In this document: in pieces, positions 12,653-24,700 of the stretch
Numbering within the stretch: position 1 is the first letter of the stretch
How the letters are laid out: every line of letters begins with the position of its first letter
Assembly: GCA_023374045.1 (NCBI GenBank)
Contig: CM041779.1
Span: 299,594,167 to 299,658,166 of the forward strand
Direction: 5' to 3'
DNA: 64,000 nucleotides
Origin: Limonium bicolor
Lineage: Eukaryota; Streptophyta; Magnoliopsida; Caryophyllales; Plumbaginaceae
Notes under the pieces: generated by a model
What the model was told of the DNA's origin: nothing
Databases searched by the model: none
What the model saw: the letters and a program-made list of their open reading frames with translations, nothing else
Translations under genes and position numbers: made by a program

Positions 12653-12792
12653 GAGTGTTATGACGCTGCCTCGAGGACTGAGCTAATGCTGCAGACTTGG
12701 GAAGAGACTCTAGGGGCAAAGAAGAGAAAGAACCCTGAGGAAGAGTCTGAGGGTGGAGGAGCATCTTCAGGCGATGGCCAGAAAAAGGGAAA

Positions 12793-12866
12793 GTAAGGAC
12801 TTATCCCACTCTAAATTGTTTACCATATTAAACACCTTATGAATGTTGACCCGAAACCTTGAACAG
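12793..12866 (+). other. Intron 2 of element A gag
   Basis: AAA|GTAAGG ... AACAG|G, 74 bp, splits an AAG codon (phase 2); joining restores a lysine-rich frame GKKFFPKKG. Confidence 0.75.
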
Positions 12867-12985
12867 GAAATTCTTTCCAAAGAAAGGGCCGCAGGGTCAC
12901 CAGGGAAAGAAAGGGAAAGAGCCCGTCCTTCGATTGACCGGCCCAGCTATTGATGCTCAGCCTCTGAGATCTGCACCTCCTAAGG

Positions 12986-13070
12986 GTGAGAACACCTACC
13001 TCATAAATTCAAATGTGATCTTAACCTTTATATCAACAGTTATTGACTTAAACTTAAATACTATTATCAG
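12986..13070 (+). other. Intron 3 of element A gag
   Basis: AAGG|GTGAGA ... TATCAG|GC, 85 bp, phase 1; joining restores the frame leading directly into the zinc fingers. Confidence 0.75.
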
Positions 13071-13348
13071 GCACCGGACAGCCCCAGCGCCATTTTTACT
13101 GTAAGCGTTGTGGGAAGGACCGTCCTGGAGTCGACTGCGAAGGCCGCAAAGTCGAATGTCGGTGCTGCCACAAAGAGGGCCATAGGGAATTTGAATGCTG
13201 GATGAACCCAGAGAGCCGTAATTATAGGCCACCAAAGAATACTCAGAAGACCTCAGCTGGAGGATCTGGAGTACCACGAGGCGGTCAGGATGGCCAGACA
13301 TCTACTGATGCTGGAGCCCTGAAGGGCAAGGGAGTAGATAGGGCATGA

Positions 13349-15235
13349 GTACCCTAACTCCATGAGACCGCTGGTGGAAGACTTTACTTACTGTGATATG
13401 TACTTACTTGGGATGTTAGACAGAAACATGTTATGAATATGCGGGAGTGTGTCATTGACCACTTGCCTTTTTGTGTATGACTTTGAAGACTAGTTTTGTG
13501 GACTCGATGCGAGTGACTTTGGAAATCTTGACGGAATATTATATATAATATATATATATACAGGATGTTTAAGCTAACATTATCATGTAGCTATACTCTA
13601 TGACGCAGAGTCAATGAGACCGGGAATTACTGAACCAGAATTTCCACCTGCATGGCGCACTTGCTATTGCAAGCGCTATGACAATAAACCACTGAAATTT
13701 CCATCTGCCTTGCGCACTTGCTACAGCAAGTGCAACAACAGCAACAGTAACAGCAACAGCAACTGCAAATGCAACTGCAACAGCTACTACTTTTTTAGTC
13801 TTTTATTATATATATACAAAAAAAAAAGTTTTTCAAACGTTTTCATACAAACCCTGAGATTAGAAACCTATGCAACTTTGGAAGGACCGTTAGTCCAACC
13901 ACTGCAACTGGGGAAACTACGCAGCCACTGTGATTGTAAACCACACCAGTTTAAATTGTTGGGAATTTTCAGACAGGGCTTATTAGCCAAATACCATCAG
14001 TGTATACCCGCATTTAATGCTAATCACTACTAGTGATGAATGTTTAGTCCTTATGGACAAGCATACCGTTTGTAGATGCACCACCGTCAGTGAGGATGGT
14101 TGGGTAGTGAAGAGCCAAGTTGCTCAAGCTATTATGCAATCTGCAGTACATCCAATTAAACGGATGAGGGAATAAATATGAACTATGGATGAGATATGAT
14201 CATGAGAAACAGGGAGAAAAGGAATATGTGTGCACTCAATGAGATCGAAATAGGAGAACCAAGTTTGCTAAATATAGCACAGAATTTACTTACAAGCCGG
14301 CGTTATGGCTTATGGTTAAAGACACGAGTTACCACTGATGCCACCAGGGAAATAGCACTTATTACTAGATAACCGATACCATGAACTATTAAACAAAAAA
14401 AAAGGAAGAAGAAGAGAAAAGAAAACAGGATATCCATCAAAGGGAGATTGACAACAGAATACTTTACAATACTTCTGTGACAGACATTACCAGTTTACTA
14501 AACGAGACATGGGACGACAGCACTCTGTTAGGAGCATGTGGGCCCGACAGACTTATTTATGAGTTAGTCGGGTAAGTAGTAATGTATCAGTACGGTACCC
14601 CATGCAAGTAGACAAGTAGTGTTAGGAACACGAGAAGTAGTCAACTCCATACTATGGACAGTAAGACAGATTACCTCGAAGATGGACGAGAAGAGCCGCA
14701 GTTTAACCAACGAGCTAGAGAAATCAAGAACCTTCAACAGAGAATAGTAGACAGTATACAGTAAAGACAAGGAAACCTATCAAGGACGTGAAACGGAAGG
14801 AAAGAAACAAGAAAAAGAATCCATTATGGATGAATAATTTGTAGAACCCTCAAAAGGATCGAGCAAACACTTGCAATCCAGAGGAAATCTACTAGATGAT
14901 ATGGACATAAACGCGTGACTACGCAAGGATAAAAGACAAAGCTATATAGTAGCAGATACCTTAAGCAAGGAACAGTGGATTTGGAATGTACCACTCACAG
15001 GATAATTCACTCATCTTATCTGTTTGACTCATTGGATATTAGCTGTTGAGCATTTACGCCTCTGCACTCTGTATGACTGAGTGTTTTGGTATTGCACTTG
15101 TGCAGTTATTAATCTAGTGGGAATACAGGAAGATGTAATGGATATCAACAAGAGTGTGTAAAAAAAAAAAGAGAACTACAACAGTGTGTTACTCCGGAAC
15201 AAAACCACCAGGAGACACGGATGACAATCATCATC
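13349..15235 (+). other. Non-coding interior of element A downstream of gag
   Basis: No pol-like ORF. Contents: an AT dinucleotide run (about 13541-13561); two hairpins of the GCACTTGC type, GCACTTGC-TATT-GCAAGCGC (13657-13676) and GCACTTGC-TACA-GCAAGTGC (13714-13733); a CAA/CAG-rich microsatellite (13731-13790) that creates a spurious 139-codon frame; a block at about 14450-14660 clearly related to element C at 53038-53240; and a conserved motif at 15053-15095 that recurs at 19742 and 54560. Confidence 0.6.
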
Positions 15236-18200
15236 TGAAATACCCCTAAATTAATTTAAATTAATTTAGGGGATTTCTTTTATTAAACCATAAATAATAC
15301 TATTAATATTAAATTATGGTATGGAATTATGAATATTAAATTATTATAAGGAATTGTGAAATTTATTTAGGGGTTTTCTCCTATTTAACCCTAATTATTA
15401 TACATTATTATATAGTATTATGAATTTAATAATAAGATTTATAAGTCAATAAATCTTGGGAAAATTTATAAACACTCCAAATATATTATAAAGTTTTTAG
15501 GAAGTGTTGGAACATTGTTTTGAAACATAAAAGTCAATATAAAATTCTAGAAATCTTAAAGCTTATTAAGCCTTGCTAGAGTTGACTTTTTGAGAATGGT
15601 CAAACCAGGCCATGAAACCTATACCAATAAATAGGTTATGAAAAACCATGAAGATCGATAAAAAGAACTTTAAAAACGGATCATCCTAGCCAAAGTTATG
15701 ATAAATTGAAGTTTAGGGCCAAAATTTTGAAGGATGCTGACGTGTCCAGGACACGTGTCGCGCCCAGTCAGCACCGAGTCACTTAATCGGCTGAGTTTCC
15801 AGCGGTTTTGGCATGTCAACAGGCGATCTTTAGACACCTATATCTTTTTCCCTACTCCACCATTTCGTATGCCGTTTGTTTCATTCGATTCTCCTATCTT
15901 TCCTCTTTCCAACCATTACTCACACACCATCTAACTCCTTCTACAATGATCAGAAAGTTGATCCAAAGTTGCCTCCTCGCGAGTTCGTAACCCAGAATTC
16001 CAGTTTTTTCTGAAATCGGGTAAACTTCGTCACGCCATAACTTCTTCATTCCTCATCCAAATTTCGTGTTCTTTAGCTTGTTTTCAAGATCTTAAATCCC
16101 TCTATAACTTTCATGTTTATGGCCAAGGCTGATTCGCACTGGTTTGGGAGATAAATCTGTCTAAAGTTGCCCACTCGATCACGGCGGTAATTCTGCCCAG
16201 TTTCATCCCGAACCAACTAGGTAAACTCGGATCTTGTGAGATCTATAACTTTCTCCCTAGTTTATCAAATTCAATGATTCTTCCACTAACATCTAGAGTT
16301 ACATGTCTACTTTAAAATGAAGTAGGTTTCATGGATTGAATCAATCTCAGTTAGCACGAGTTGACCCGTGAAGTAGGCTACTCGAACTGCACATAAAATA
16401 ACGTTTTCCAGATTTCCCGATTTGATTTCACCCCGTTAATGCAATTCCGGTGAGTTTCCGATCAAATTTCTCCATGGTTTCCATTCGAAATTTCATCATC
16501 GATCAAACCCACATGCCAATTTAGTCTATTATGCATTACAATGGGAGAATTTGTCAAAATTGAATTCGAATTGAACTTTGAACCCTAACTTCGAACCCAG
16601 ATTCGAAACTACTCTATTCTGCATGAAAATTGGGGAAATGGGTACCATTAGAACCGGGATTTGATTACGAATCGATAGGAACAAGAATCATCGAATTTCG
16701 TTCTGTAGATTGTGAGTTATAAGGTGATTAGTACTCGGGTCGGAAGGGGAGATCGCTGAAGAACTCGAGAGTTCTAGGCCATCCGATCGTAGGTATTAGT
16801 AATGGACGGCCGAGATTAGATCGTGGGGATTTAAGTTGTAATAAGTTAATATATTTTCCAGAAGAAAGTCCTAACTTGCTAGATTTATTTAATGGCCTTC
16901 CCGAATGTATTTTGACTTGAAATTTTAACCATAGATTCCTTATAAAATCTAGTTTATTTTGATGTAAATTAATATGGGTTTTGAGTTTTTAAACATAAGT
17001 TATGATTTTTGCAAGTTACGAGTATTATGGAATTATTTGGATAATTTACAAAGATATTTTTATGAAATAAAAATTTTATAATATGTCTAAAATGTTATAG
17101 TTACTATATACTTAATTTGGGAATTTTTGGACAAGGGGAAATAGGTTTAAAAGTTGTAATGCTAAGGTTTTTCATAAGTTATCTTATAATATAAGGTTTT
17201 TAATGTAACAAAAATTAAGGTATAGTTGATTAATGAACTTTATAGGTTGGGGAAAATATAATAAGACTAAAATAACATTTAATACAGAATGTTAATAAAT
17301 ATTTTGGGTATAAACTTTTAAGTGAAGTAAATATATATAGATGTACGTATATATAAACGAAATAAAATAGTAACTTAGGTTAAATCAAGGAACTAAATTA
17401 ATCTACATTTATATTAATTAATAATATGGTGTAGTTAATATACTTAATTGAAACTAAGGAAAATACTTTATTTTATTAACCATATTTTGGATGTAGGTGT
17501 GTGTCAAAGTTAATATAAATAATTAAATACAATAAAACTACATAAATAATGTTTTGTACAAATCCTAGTATATATAAATATATACACAGTAAACATAGTA
17601 AAATTAAATACCTTATAGGAAATATAATACGAAGGAATTAATATGTTAAACTAAACCTCTAATATCTAATAGGAGAATATTATATGAGGTGGTATTAAAT
17701 TATAGTTATGAAATTAAGCTTAAAGAGTTATCTTGGATTTCTAAGATTTATATAAACCATATTAAAATACATGTGTAATATTCTTTGTCAGAGACCAGAA
17801 TGTAAATCTATAATTTGGTTTGGTAATTAATAAGTTGGGACTTAGGAATATTTGTAATTAGATTTTACACAATAGAACTTACCATATAATTAATAAATAA
17901 ATGTAATACTTTTACATCTAAATGTTCTTAATATATAAACAATAATAAAATAAATAAAATCCTTTTACATCTAAATGTGGGGTGGATTAGTAAGTCTGGA
18001 TTTAATCATTTCTTAACATTTATGGTATTGAAACATAACTTAATGTTTTAGGATAAAATCATTAAAAGGATTATGGTATAAACCTACATTAAACTATGAT
18101 TTGGAAATTTATCTAAATAATAATCCTTAAGTTTCTTGGAATTAGATAAGCCATATGAAATACATTTATATCATTAATTACCAATACTTAGGATGTGAGT

Positions 18201-20680
18201 CTACAATTAAGTGAGGGATTTAGTACTTAGAATTTATAGAAAGGTTTATAAATAGGAATTTGATACTTAAAACCTTTGAACCTTTTATTAGATAAAACTA
18301 AGTTACATAAGAGATTATATTGATCTACTTTACGACACTAAAAATATTAATGTGTCATTTGAGTATAAGGTATGAGGATTTTTCAGATCATATTATCTTA
18401 TTAAGTAATTGACAATTTCACTTGTGAATGAGAGTTTAATTCTTAGATAAATTCTACCTTATGTTAAGATATAATGTTCATCCTAAAACATAATAAAGGA
18501 GATTAATTTATTAAGTTATTCCTTTGAAACCTTAGGTTTTGTAAACAATATGAAAAATGTATTTTAAGACGTAAGTTTATTAAAATTTAGTATAAAAGGA
18601 TTATACATAGTCTATAGCGGGAATGTGTGTAAAAATAAAACATTTGGGAAATTAAATGTAAGCAAGGATAAATAAAAGGTTATCTTAAAGTGCCTTATTA
18701 TATAGTTAATGATAAAGTAAATGATATACCTTGGAAATACTAAATGTAAGAGTTCGATAAATCTAAGTTAACTATAATATAGTTATTCAAGATGAGAAGC
18801 AATTTAACATCTTATGATAAGATTATTAGATGGTTGTAATAAAAGTCATCCTAAACTAAACATATGATAAATGAGTGTAGTAACTCAATTAGGTTATCAA
18901 AATGCATCTATAACACCATGTTTCCAATATACAGGATGTAGATCTTAATTAAGTTGAGGGGAAAACTTAATCATAATGGATTATTGGTAATACTGATAAA
19001 TACATAATCATTACATTATGAAATAATAGTATAATATTCTAAGATAAACCTATCATAGGTCATAACCCGATATTATTCTAAATTAAGAATAAAAGTATTA
19101 AGCTTAAGAATTATTATTGAGATTCTAAGATTAGATGAATAATATAATACGCACTTATGATATAAGGGTCTCAAGAGTCTTGAATTGAGAATTAGGGTTA
19201 AGTATGAATAAGTGGATAAGAGTGTAACAATTAACAAGTGTTAATAACATACATTCCCTAGTCTTACAACCTTGGGTTATACAACATTCTAATATAAGTC
19301 AAAGGTTATACATAACATTTAAGTGAGGGCTTAAAAGACAATTGAGACTTAGAAATAAGAGTGAGGAATTTATTTAAGTTTAACTTAGGTTACAAGTTAT
19401 TGATGTTAGACTACCTTTAATATTCCTCAGAGTATTGTTGATTATTTGCACAAGTCGACTAGAACGGCTACAGCGATTACCAGGTACGATTTCTCGTACT
19501 CAGCTTGTTGTGTCTTGGACTCTATGGAATGTTTTGTACGATTTCTCGTACTCAGATATTTTTGATGACAAATTTTATGGAATGTTTTGAGAAACGCTAA
19601 ATGAGCTTGAATGAATCTTGAAAGGAAATTGGTTGTGTGACTAACTCAGCTTGATGTGACTAATTGAGCCTTGAATGTACACCTTGTATGGTAATTGGTT
19701 CCTTCTATCTGGTTGTTTCATTAGATATTATCTGCCTGGGGTTTACGCCTCTGCACTCTGTAGGACTGAGTGTTTTGGTATCGCTCTGGTGTAGTTAATG
19801 ATCTAGTGGAAATATGGGAAATGTCAATCTTGGTAATTGCTTCTTTTGACCCTGGATATTGTTTCCTCCATGAGCTGAGTCTTGGTTGTGATGTGCGCAC
19901 ATCTTCACTGGTAAACAGCGAGGGGCTGTATATCCCCTGTCCAATCGGACGTTGTAAACAGCGAGGGGCTGTATATCCCCTGTCCTATCGGACGTAGTTA
20001 ACAGCGAGGGCTGTATATCCCGTGTCCCAAAAGGGACGCAGTTGGCAGCAGGGCCATCTCTTCCAATTGGTTTCATTCCACTCTTGAGTTGTTGGTTCTT
20101 GGATATCTTCTTTCATTCCCAGTCCTTGTGACTACTTGGGTCTTTCTAATCCTAATTGGAACTGAATCTAACTTAAGCAATGGATGTTCACTAACTTCTG
20201 GCGTGGTTTCTTTTAAGTTGACTCACTTTACCTCTTGTTATTTATCTCTATCCTTGACTTGATATCTTTGACTTGGTGATTTTGATGTGCCTTGTTCTTC
20301 TGTTTTGTTTCAAGCATTTGACTTCGAGTTATTGTTTGTTTCAAGAGTTATGTTTTAAACTTTTGTTTTAGAGAGTTGTACCAGTTCCATTCCAGGGAAC
20401 TGACTCACCCCTCCCGGGGTGGGCTGCTTGGTTTCATCTTGCAGGTACGGACTGTTACACAGGTGGCCACGAAGAGTATGAGTGATTGGGATGGGAATTA
20501 GGAATTGTGGAGAGTTTTTATATCTTGCACTAGTTATGTTTTCTCGAGTTCAGACCGTAGCATTTATAATTTTATAAGTTGTAATTGGTGAGGTTTGGTG
20601 CCGGGTGTTTGGAACCCGATGATCTGTAATCGCCTTAGTATATTATTTCCGCTGCATTTATGGTAAATAGGGGCGTTACA
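15236..20680 (+). mobile_element. Solo LTR (5.4 kb) inserted in element A
   Basis: Starts TGAAATACCCC and ends GGGGCGTTACA, flanked by a perfect 5-bp duplication TCATC (15231-15235, 20681-20685). No interior, PBS or polypurine tract is attached, so it is the product of LTR-LTR recombination. It is related in ends and size to the element A LTR but differs along most of its length. Highly AT-rich from about 16850 to 19400, where I see no gene. GTACGATTTCTCGTACTCAG occurs twice (19484-19503, 19537-19556). Confidence 0.88.
19911..20060 (+). repeat. 43-bp tandem repeat in the solo LTR
   Basis: Three units starting 19911, 19954 and 19997, each with AACAGCGAGGGGCTGTATA followed by a C-rich complement and GGACG; a degenerate fourth unit follows. 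Each unit can fold GGGG against CCCC. Confidence 0.8.
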
Positions 20681-20685
20681 TCATC

Positions 20686-21777
20686 TACGTGGACATATAG
20701 GCTGGTACGTCTTAATATTATAAAGACAAGTGCAAGGAGCACTAAGTACTAACAATAGCCAATGTCACATCATACCTCAAGCTGAATATCAGTGAGAGAA
20801 GACACACACATGTATGCCAGTGATCCAAATAAAAGGATACACAGCAATGGAAAGAGGCCAACTGAGCATATGTTCATGGGTCTGCACCTCAATACGGAGC
20901 GAGTGGGCCCATTATAACGAACTTGGGAGAGAGCACAAATAGTTTAGTGCCTCACCCTTTATGTATTGTGGAGCCTAGAAAGGCTAGAGTCATACCCGTC
21001 TCTCTGCTATGAGGATAATCCACAAGTTGGAGAACTCTTTGAGAGCCAAGTATCCAGCGCTGCTTGATGAGCGGCTGTTGTATACTTGTGGGGTACGGGG
21101 GCGTAACCTTTTTAAGGGGAGTAGAGCCTCTTGGTTGTGCACATGTGTGCACTAAGTTTTGGTTGTTTAGTATGCATTGCATACAAAGAATTGGTGGTGT
21201 GCGGGGCATACGAGGTTGTTTGTTTAGTATGTATGGCATACAGTGAATTGTTTCGTATGCATTGCATACAGTGAATTGGTTTGGTTGGTTATGTTTGGTA
21301 CGTAGGGTGTACGTTGTTGGTTTATATGATGTGTGATGTGCACTTGTATGTATGTATCTTATGAGATACTTGTTTGAATGTTGTATTTACACCATGTGTG
21401 TAGTACCTTTCTTATGTTATTTGTGATATGTATTCATATTGCTTTATAGAATGATTACATATGATATCGCCTAGATACGAAATGAATCATTAGATATGGA
21501 ATGTGGAACGATGGTATGTTATGGACACCTCAGGGAGGTTGTCAGGGGATGGTAGAACTGATAGGAAATGATGGTGCTGATGGATCACCTATATCCATAT
21601 ATGATTGAACTAACGCCACAAAGTGATGGCTATGTGCTGTATAAGCGCAAAACGATGTGTGTAAATGATATATCACATAGATATACATTATGGGAACAAT
21701 GGGTAGTTATACATTTATATATACTTAACTACTTGATTAAGAGACTTCGGGACGAAGTCTTTTTAAGGGGGGTAGAT
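20686..21777 (+). other. 3' interior of element A with internal and terminal polypurine tracts
   Basis: No coding potential. An internal hairpin GGTACG-GGGG-CGTAACC (21092-21108, one bulge) precedes the tract AAGGGGAGTAG (21114-21124). A terminal hairpin AGACTTCG-GGA-CGAAGTCT (21742-21760) precedes the tract AAGGGGGGTAGA (21765-21776), one base before the 3' LTR. The 21150-21380 stretch is a GT-rich repeat-like region with recurring TGTATG-type words. Confidence 0.7.
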
Positions 21778-24700
21778 TGAAATACCCCAAACTAATAAAA
21801 CATGGATTAAATATCTAATCACATTAATTAAGGCCTAAACATGCCTTAAAAGTCAACTGAGAACAACAGTGGTCAACACAAAACAAGATGTTGCACCCTT
21901 TGACTGTGTAGGGTAAATAAATACCCAAATGAACTTCTTAGGACCTAAAAATTTGTCCTAAGCTTATTAACACATTACTAAACACATTACAATCGTTGGA
22001 CAACACTCCAACGCAAATAAAAAGCATTTACATGCTTCAAGGTCAAAAAGGGCAAAAATGTGCTCTAAGAAACCTTAAAGGTCTAATGACCTCTAAATGA
22101 TATAAAATTGGATAACATGATCAAATATCATGTAAGGAACACAAAAAAACCGTTGTCAAAGAAAACCAAGCTCAGAAACACCTTGAGACACAAAATGTGC
22201 ACTAAAACTCCTTAAAGCACATTTTTGTGTAATTGCCTTCTAAATTGGTTTTAAATGGGCTAAAACATGTTAGGAATTTAATTCCAGAAATTTATGAATT
22301 TTTACAAATTTAATATTAAAACATTAATAAAACCCTAAAATGGGGCCCGTTTGAGTCAACATTGACTAAGAATGGTCAAGAGGTCAAAGTTTGACCCCTT
22401 GGACCACATGAGGTCGACATTCACAGGTTAAGGAGGTTTAAAATTGCCACTTGCAAGATAAAGACAAGCCTCCATCATGTTTCCATGTTTTAAGGGTTAC
22501 TTTTGCCTTTTGATTAATTAATACACCATTTGGCTCCATTATTCGATTCAAGCTGCCCCAATTCGTGTGAGCCTCACCTTTCCCCTCCTTCAACCGATGC
22601 CACTCCATTCCTATCCCTTTGATGAGTCATCACACACTAAATAACATTAAACAAAGAAAAAGGAGAGTATTAAGGCAAATTTTGACCTAATCTCTCATTA
22701 GCCTTGGCTCCAACTGATTCCAAGGCTCCCTCCTCTCTCTTTGGCTTCTCCAAGTCGTGGGTAAGTCACCAAGAACATTGAAGAACACTTTGGTACCTAG
22801 GTGAGCTTAATTAGTCATTTTATGTTCAATTTCTTCCCCAATCTTCCTCTTTCGGTGGATCTAAACATCAACCACTTCCATCCATGGATCTAGGTTGTTC
22901 TTGGAGGTTAAATGAAGGAGGAATCTCAGCCATAACAAGGGAATAACGTTGAGAAACTCAAACTTGTTCTTAAGGTACAAAAATGTGCTTTAAGCACTTA
23001 TCTTTTGATTCTCTTTAGATCCGGTTGTAAAACCTGTTCTAATAGCCTTATAATCTTCTTCTTAACATATTTATTCAGTGGATCTATCAAGAGCTTCGTG
23101 TAGCTAGATCCAGCCAAAAACACCATTTTTGGCATCTTAAACAAGGTAAATCTTAGTCATCTTCCAAGCTAACTACCCACGGTTTTATGCCTTGTTTTTA
23201 AGAGAGTTTTGATACTCTTTCTTTCTGGAAAAAATAGGGCTGAAGTAGATCTCCAACAAACTTGAAGATCTAAGGTAAATCTTGCCTTGAAATATACATT
23301 AAAACACTTCTTATGGTTAGATCTTGCTTGGAGACTAACTATGCCTTGGTTTCTGTTTGAAAACATGTAAAAGAAGCTGTGGTAATTTTATCTAAGGCTG
23401 GCCGAATCCAAACAAGGATTTATCCAAGCTAAATCAAGGTATAAATCACTTAAAACCTTACCTTGATACATTAACACAAGTTTAAGCTTGTGTATATTAA
23501 ATGTCGTGAGTGAACATGTATATTAAGGTCTTATTTTGACCTTAGGTGATTAAGGAATGGTTTAATAAATTTTATAACTAATTAAACAAGCATAATTGTC
23601 AAATTTAAGACATTATGTGGAAGTTTGGTAAAAATGAAAAACCTATGGTGAGGCCGAGATCTATATGTATTTTTGGGACATTTATGTGTAATTTATTTTG
23701 TGAGCAAATGTGTGTAATAAGGCCATGTACTTTAGGCCATTTTATTTATGCATTTACAAGCTTTTATTTAAGTTTAGGTGATATTCAATTATTACCGAAA
23801 AGAAATGGGTCTTAGGTGTAATTAAATTAAATTTAGGGGCTTTATTAAAATAAGGCCGAAAATTAGAGGTTAAAAGGAGTTAAAATAAAGTTTATAAGAT
23901 TATATAAAGTTTTGGGGTTAAAAGGTGAATTTTGGAAACTTAAGGGTTAAAACCGTAATTATTAGGAATTAATGGTCAAGGAAATATTAAGGAGGTCAAC
24001 CTTGACCATATGCTAGGTTTTGACCAAAATAAATAAGTTAGATAACTTATTTAAGGTTTTATAATAAGATAAGTAGTTGATGATAACAATTATATAACAT
24101 ATGTGGTAAATATGTTATTACCGAAAAATAAAGGGTGTATAATGGTATTATAAACACTCATGGGCTATTAGGAAATTTTAGGAATTTATTGGGTTGTTTT
24201 TGGAATTAAAATGAACTATATATGTATAATATATAGTTATTATGTCATTTTGACACTTTGGAGAAATATAGATGGTGGAATGATAAAAAACCGAGAATTA
24301 TGGGTTAATAAGGATTATATTAACCCTTTGGTGAAATTTGGAGATTTTAGAATTATATAAGAATATTTATTAAGATATGTATATATAGTTTTAATGACAA
24401 TAAAACTACATGTTATAAATTGGGCTAATGGAAATATAAAATATTAATATTGAGGTCTGTTCGGTATTAAATAAAATAACCATAGGTTATACTCTTTTAT
24501 AAGTTAGAAATTATTTAAATGGTATATAACATGGTGTGAAAAGAAAGGGGTGATTTTGTAAATAAAGGAAACTATGGTTTATGGAAAAGAATAAGGTTTA
24601 ATATATATGCCTATGCGGCAACATAAAATAGTTTTGTATAAAAACTATAGTTTATAAGTTAAAGGAAATAAAAATATCATATCAAATGATATTAGTATAA

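Larger units (their letters stand above)
11947..13348 (+). pseudogene. gag of element A, four exons and three introns, two nonsense codons
   Basis: Exons 11947-12573, 12653-12792, 12867-12985 and 13071-13348 join into one frame of 388 codons (with stop) across three GT-AG introns of 79, 74 and 85 bp. The product aligns with the nested chromovirus gag: Gag domain (KDAASTWWRLVK, KYYPAHLKQKK), then after intron 1 ECYDAAS opposite EAYEKAAS, a lysine-rich linker, and in exon 4 a degenerate first finger (CKRCGKDRPGVDC) and an intact CCHC knuckle (CRCCHKEGHREFEC). Exon 1 holds two in-frame stops, TAG at 12103 and TGA at 12127, each one C-to-T change from a sense codon. No protease follows. ATG at 11947 directly follows TACTACAG, an acceptor-like site. 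A capsid-type Gag role is inferred from homology. Confidence 0.8.

Noticed and set aside
13614..14033. 139-codon frame with Asn/Ser/Cys-rich repeats
   Set aside because: Generated by a CAA/CAG/TGCAA microsatellite in non-coding interior of element A; no domain.
19795..20076. 93-codon minus-strand frame
   Set aside because: Produced by the 43-bp tandem repeat of the solo LTR.
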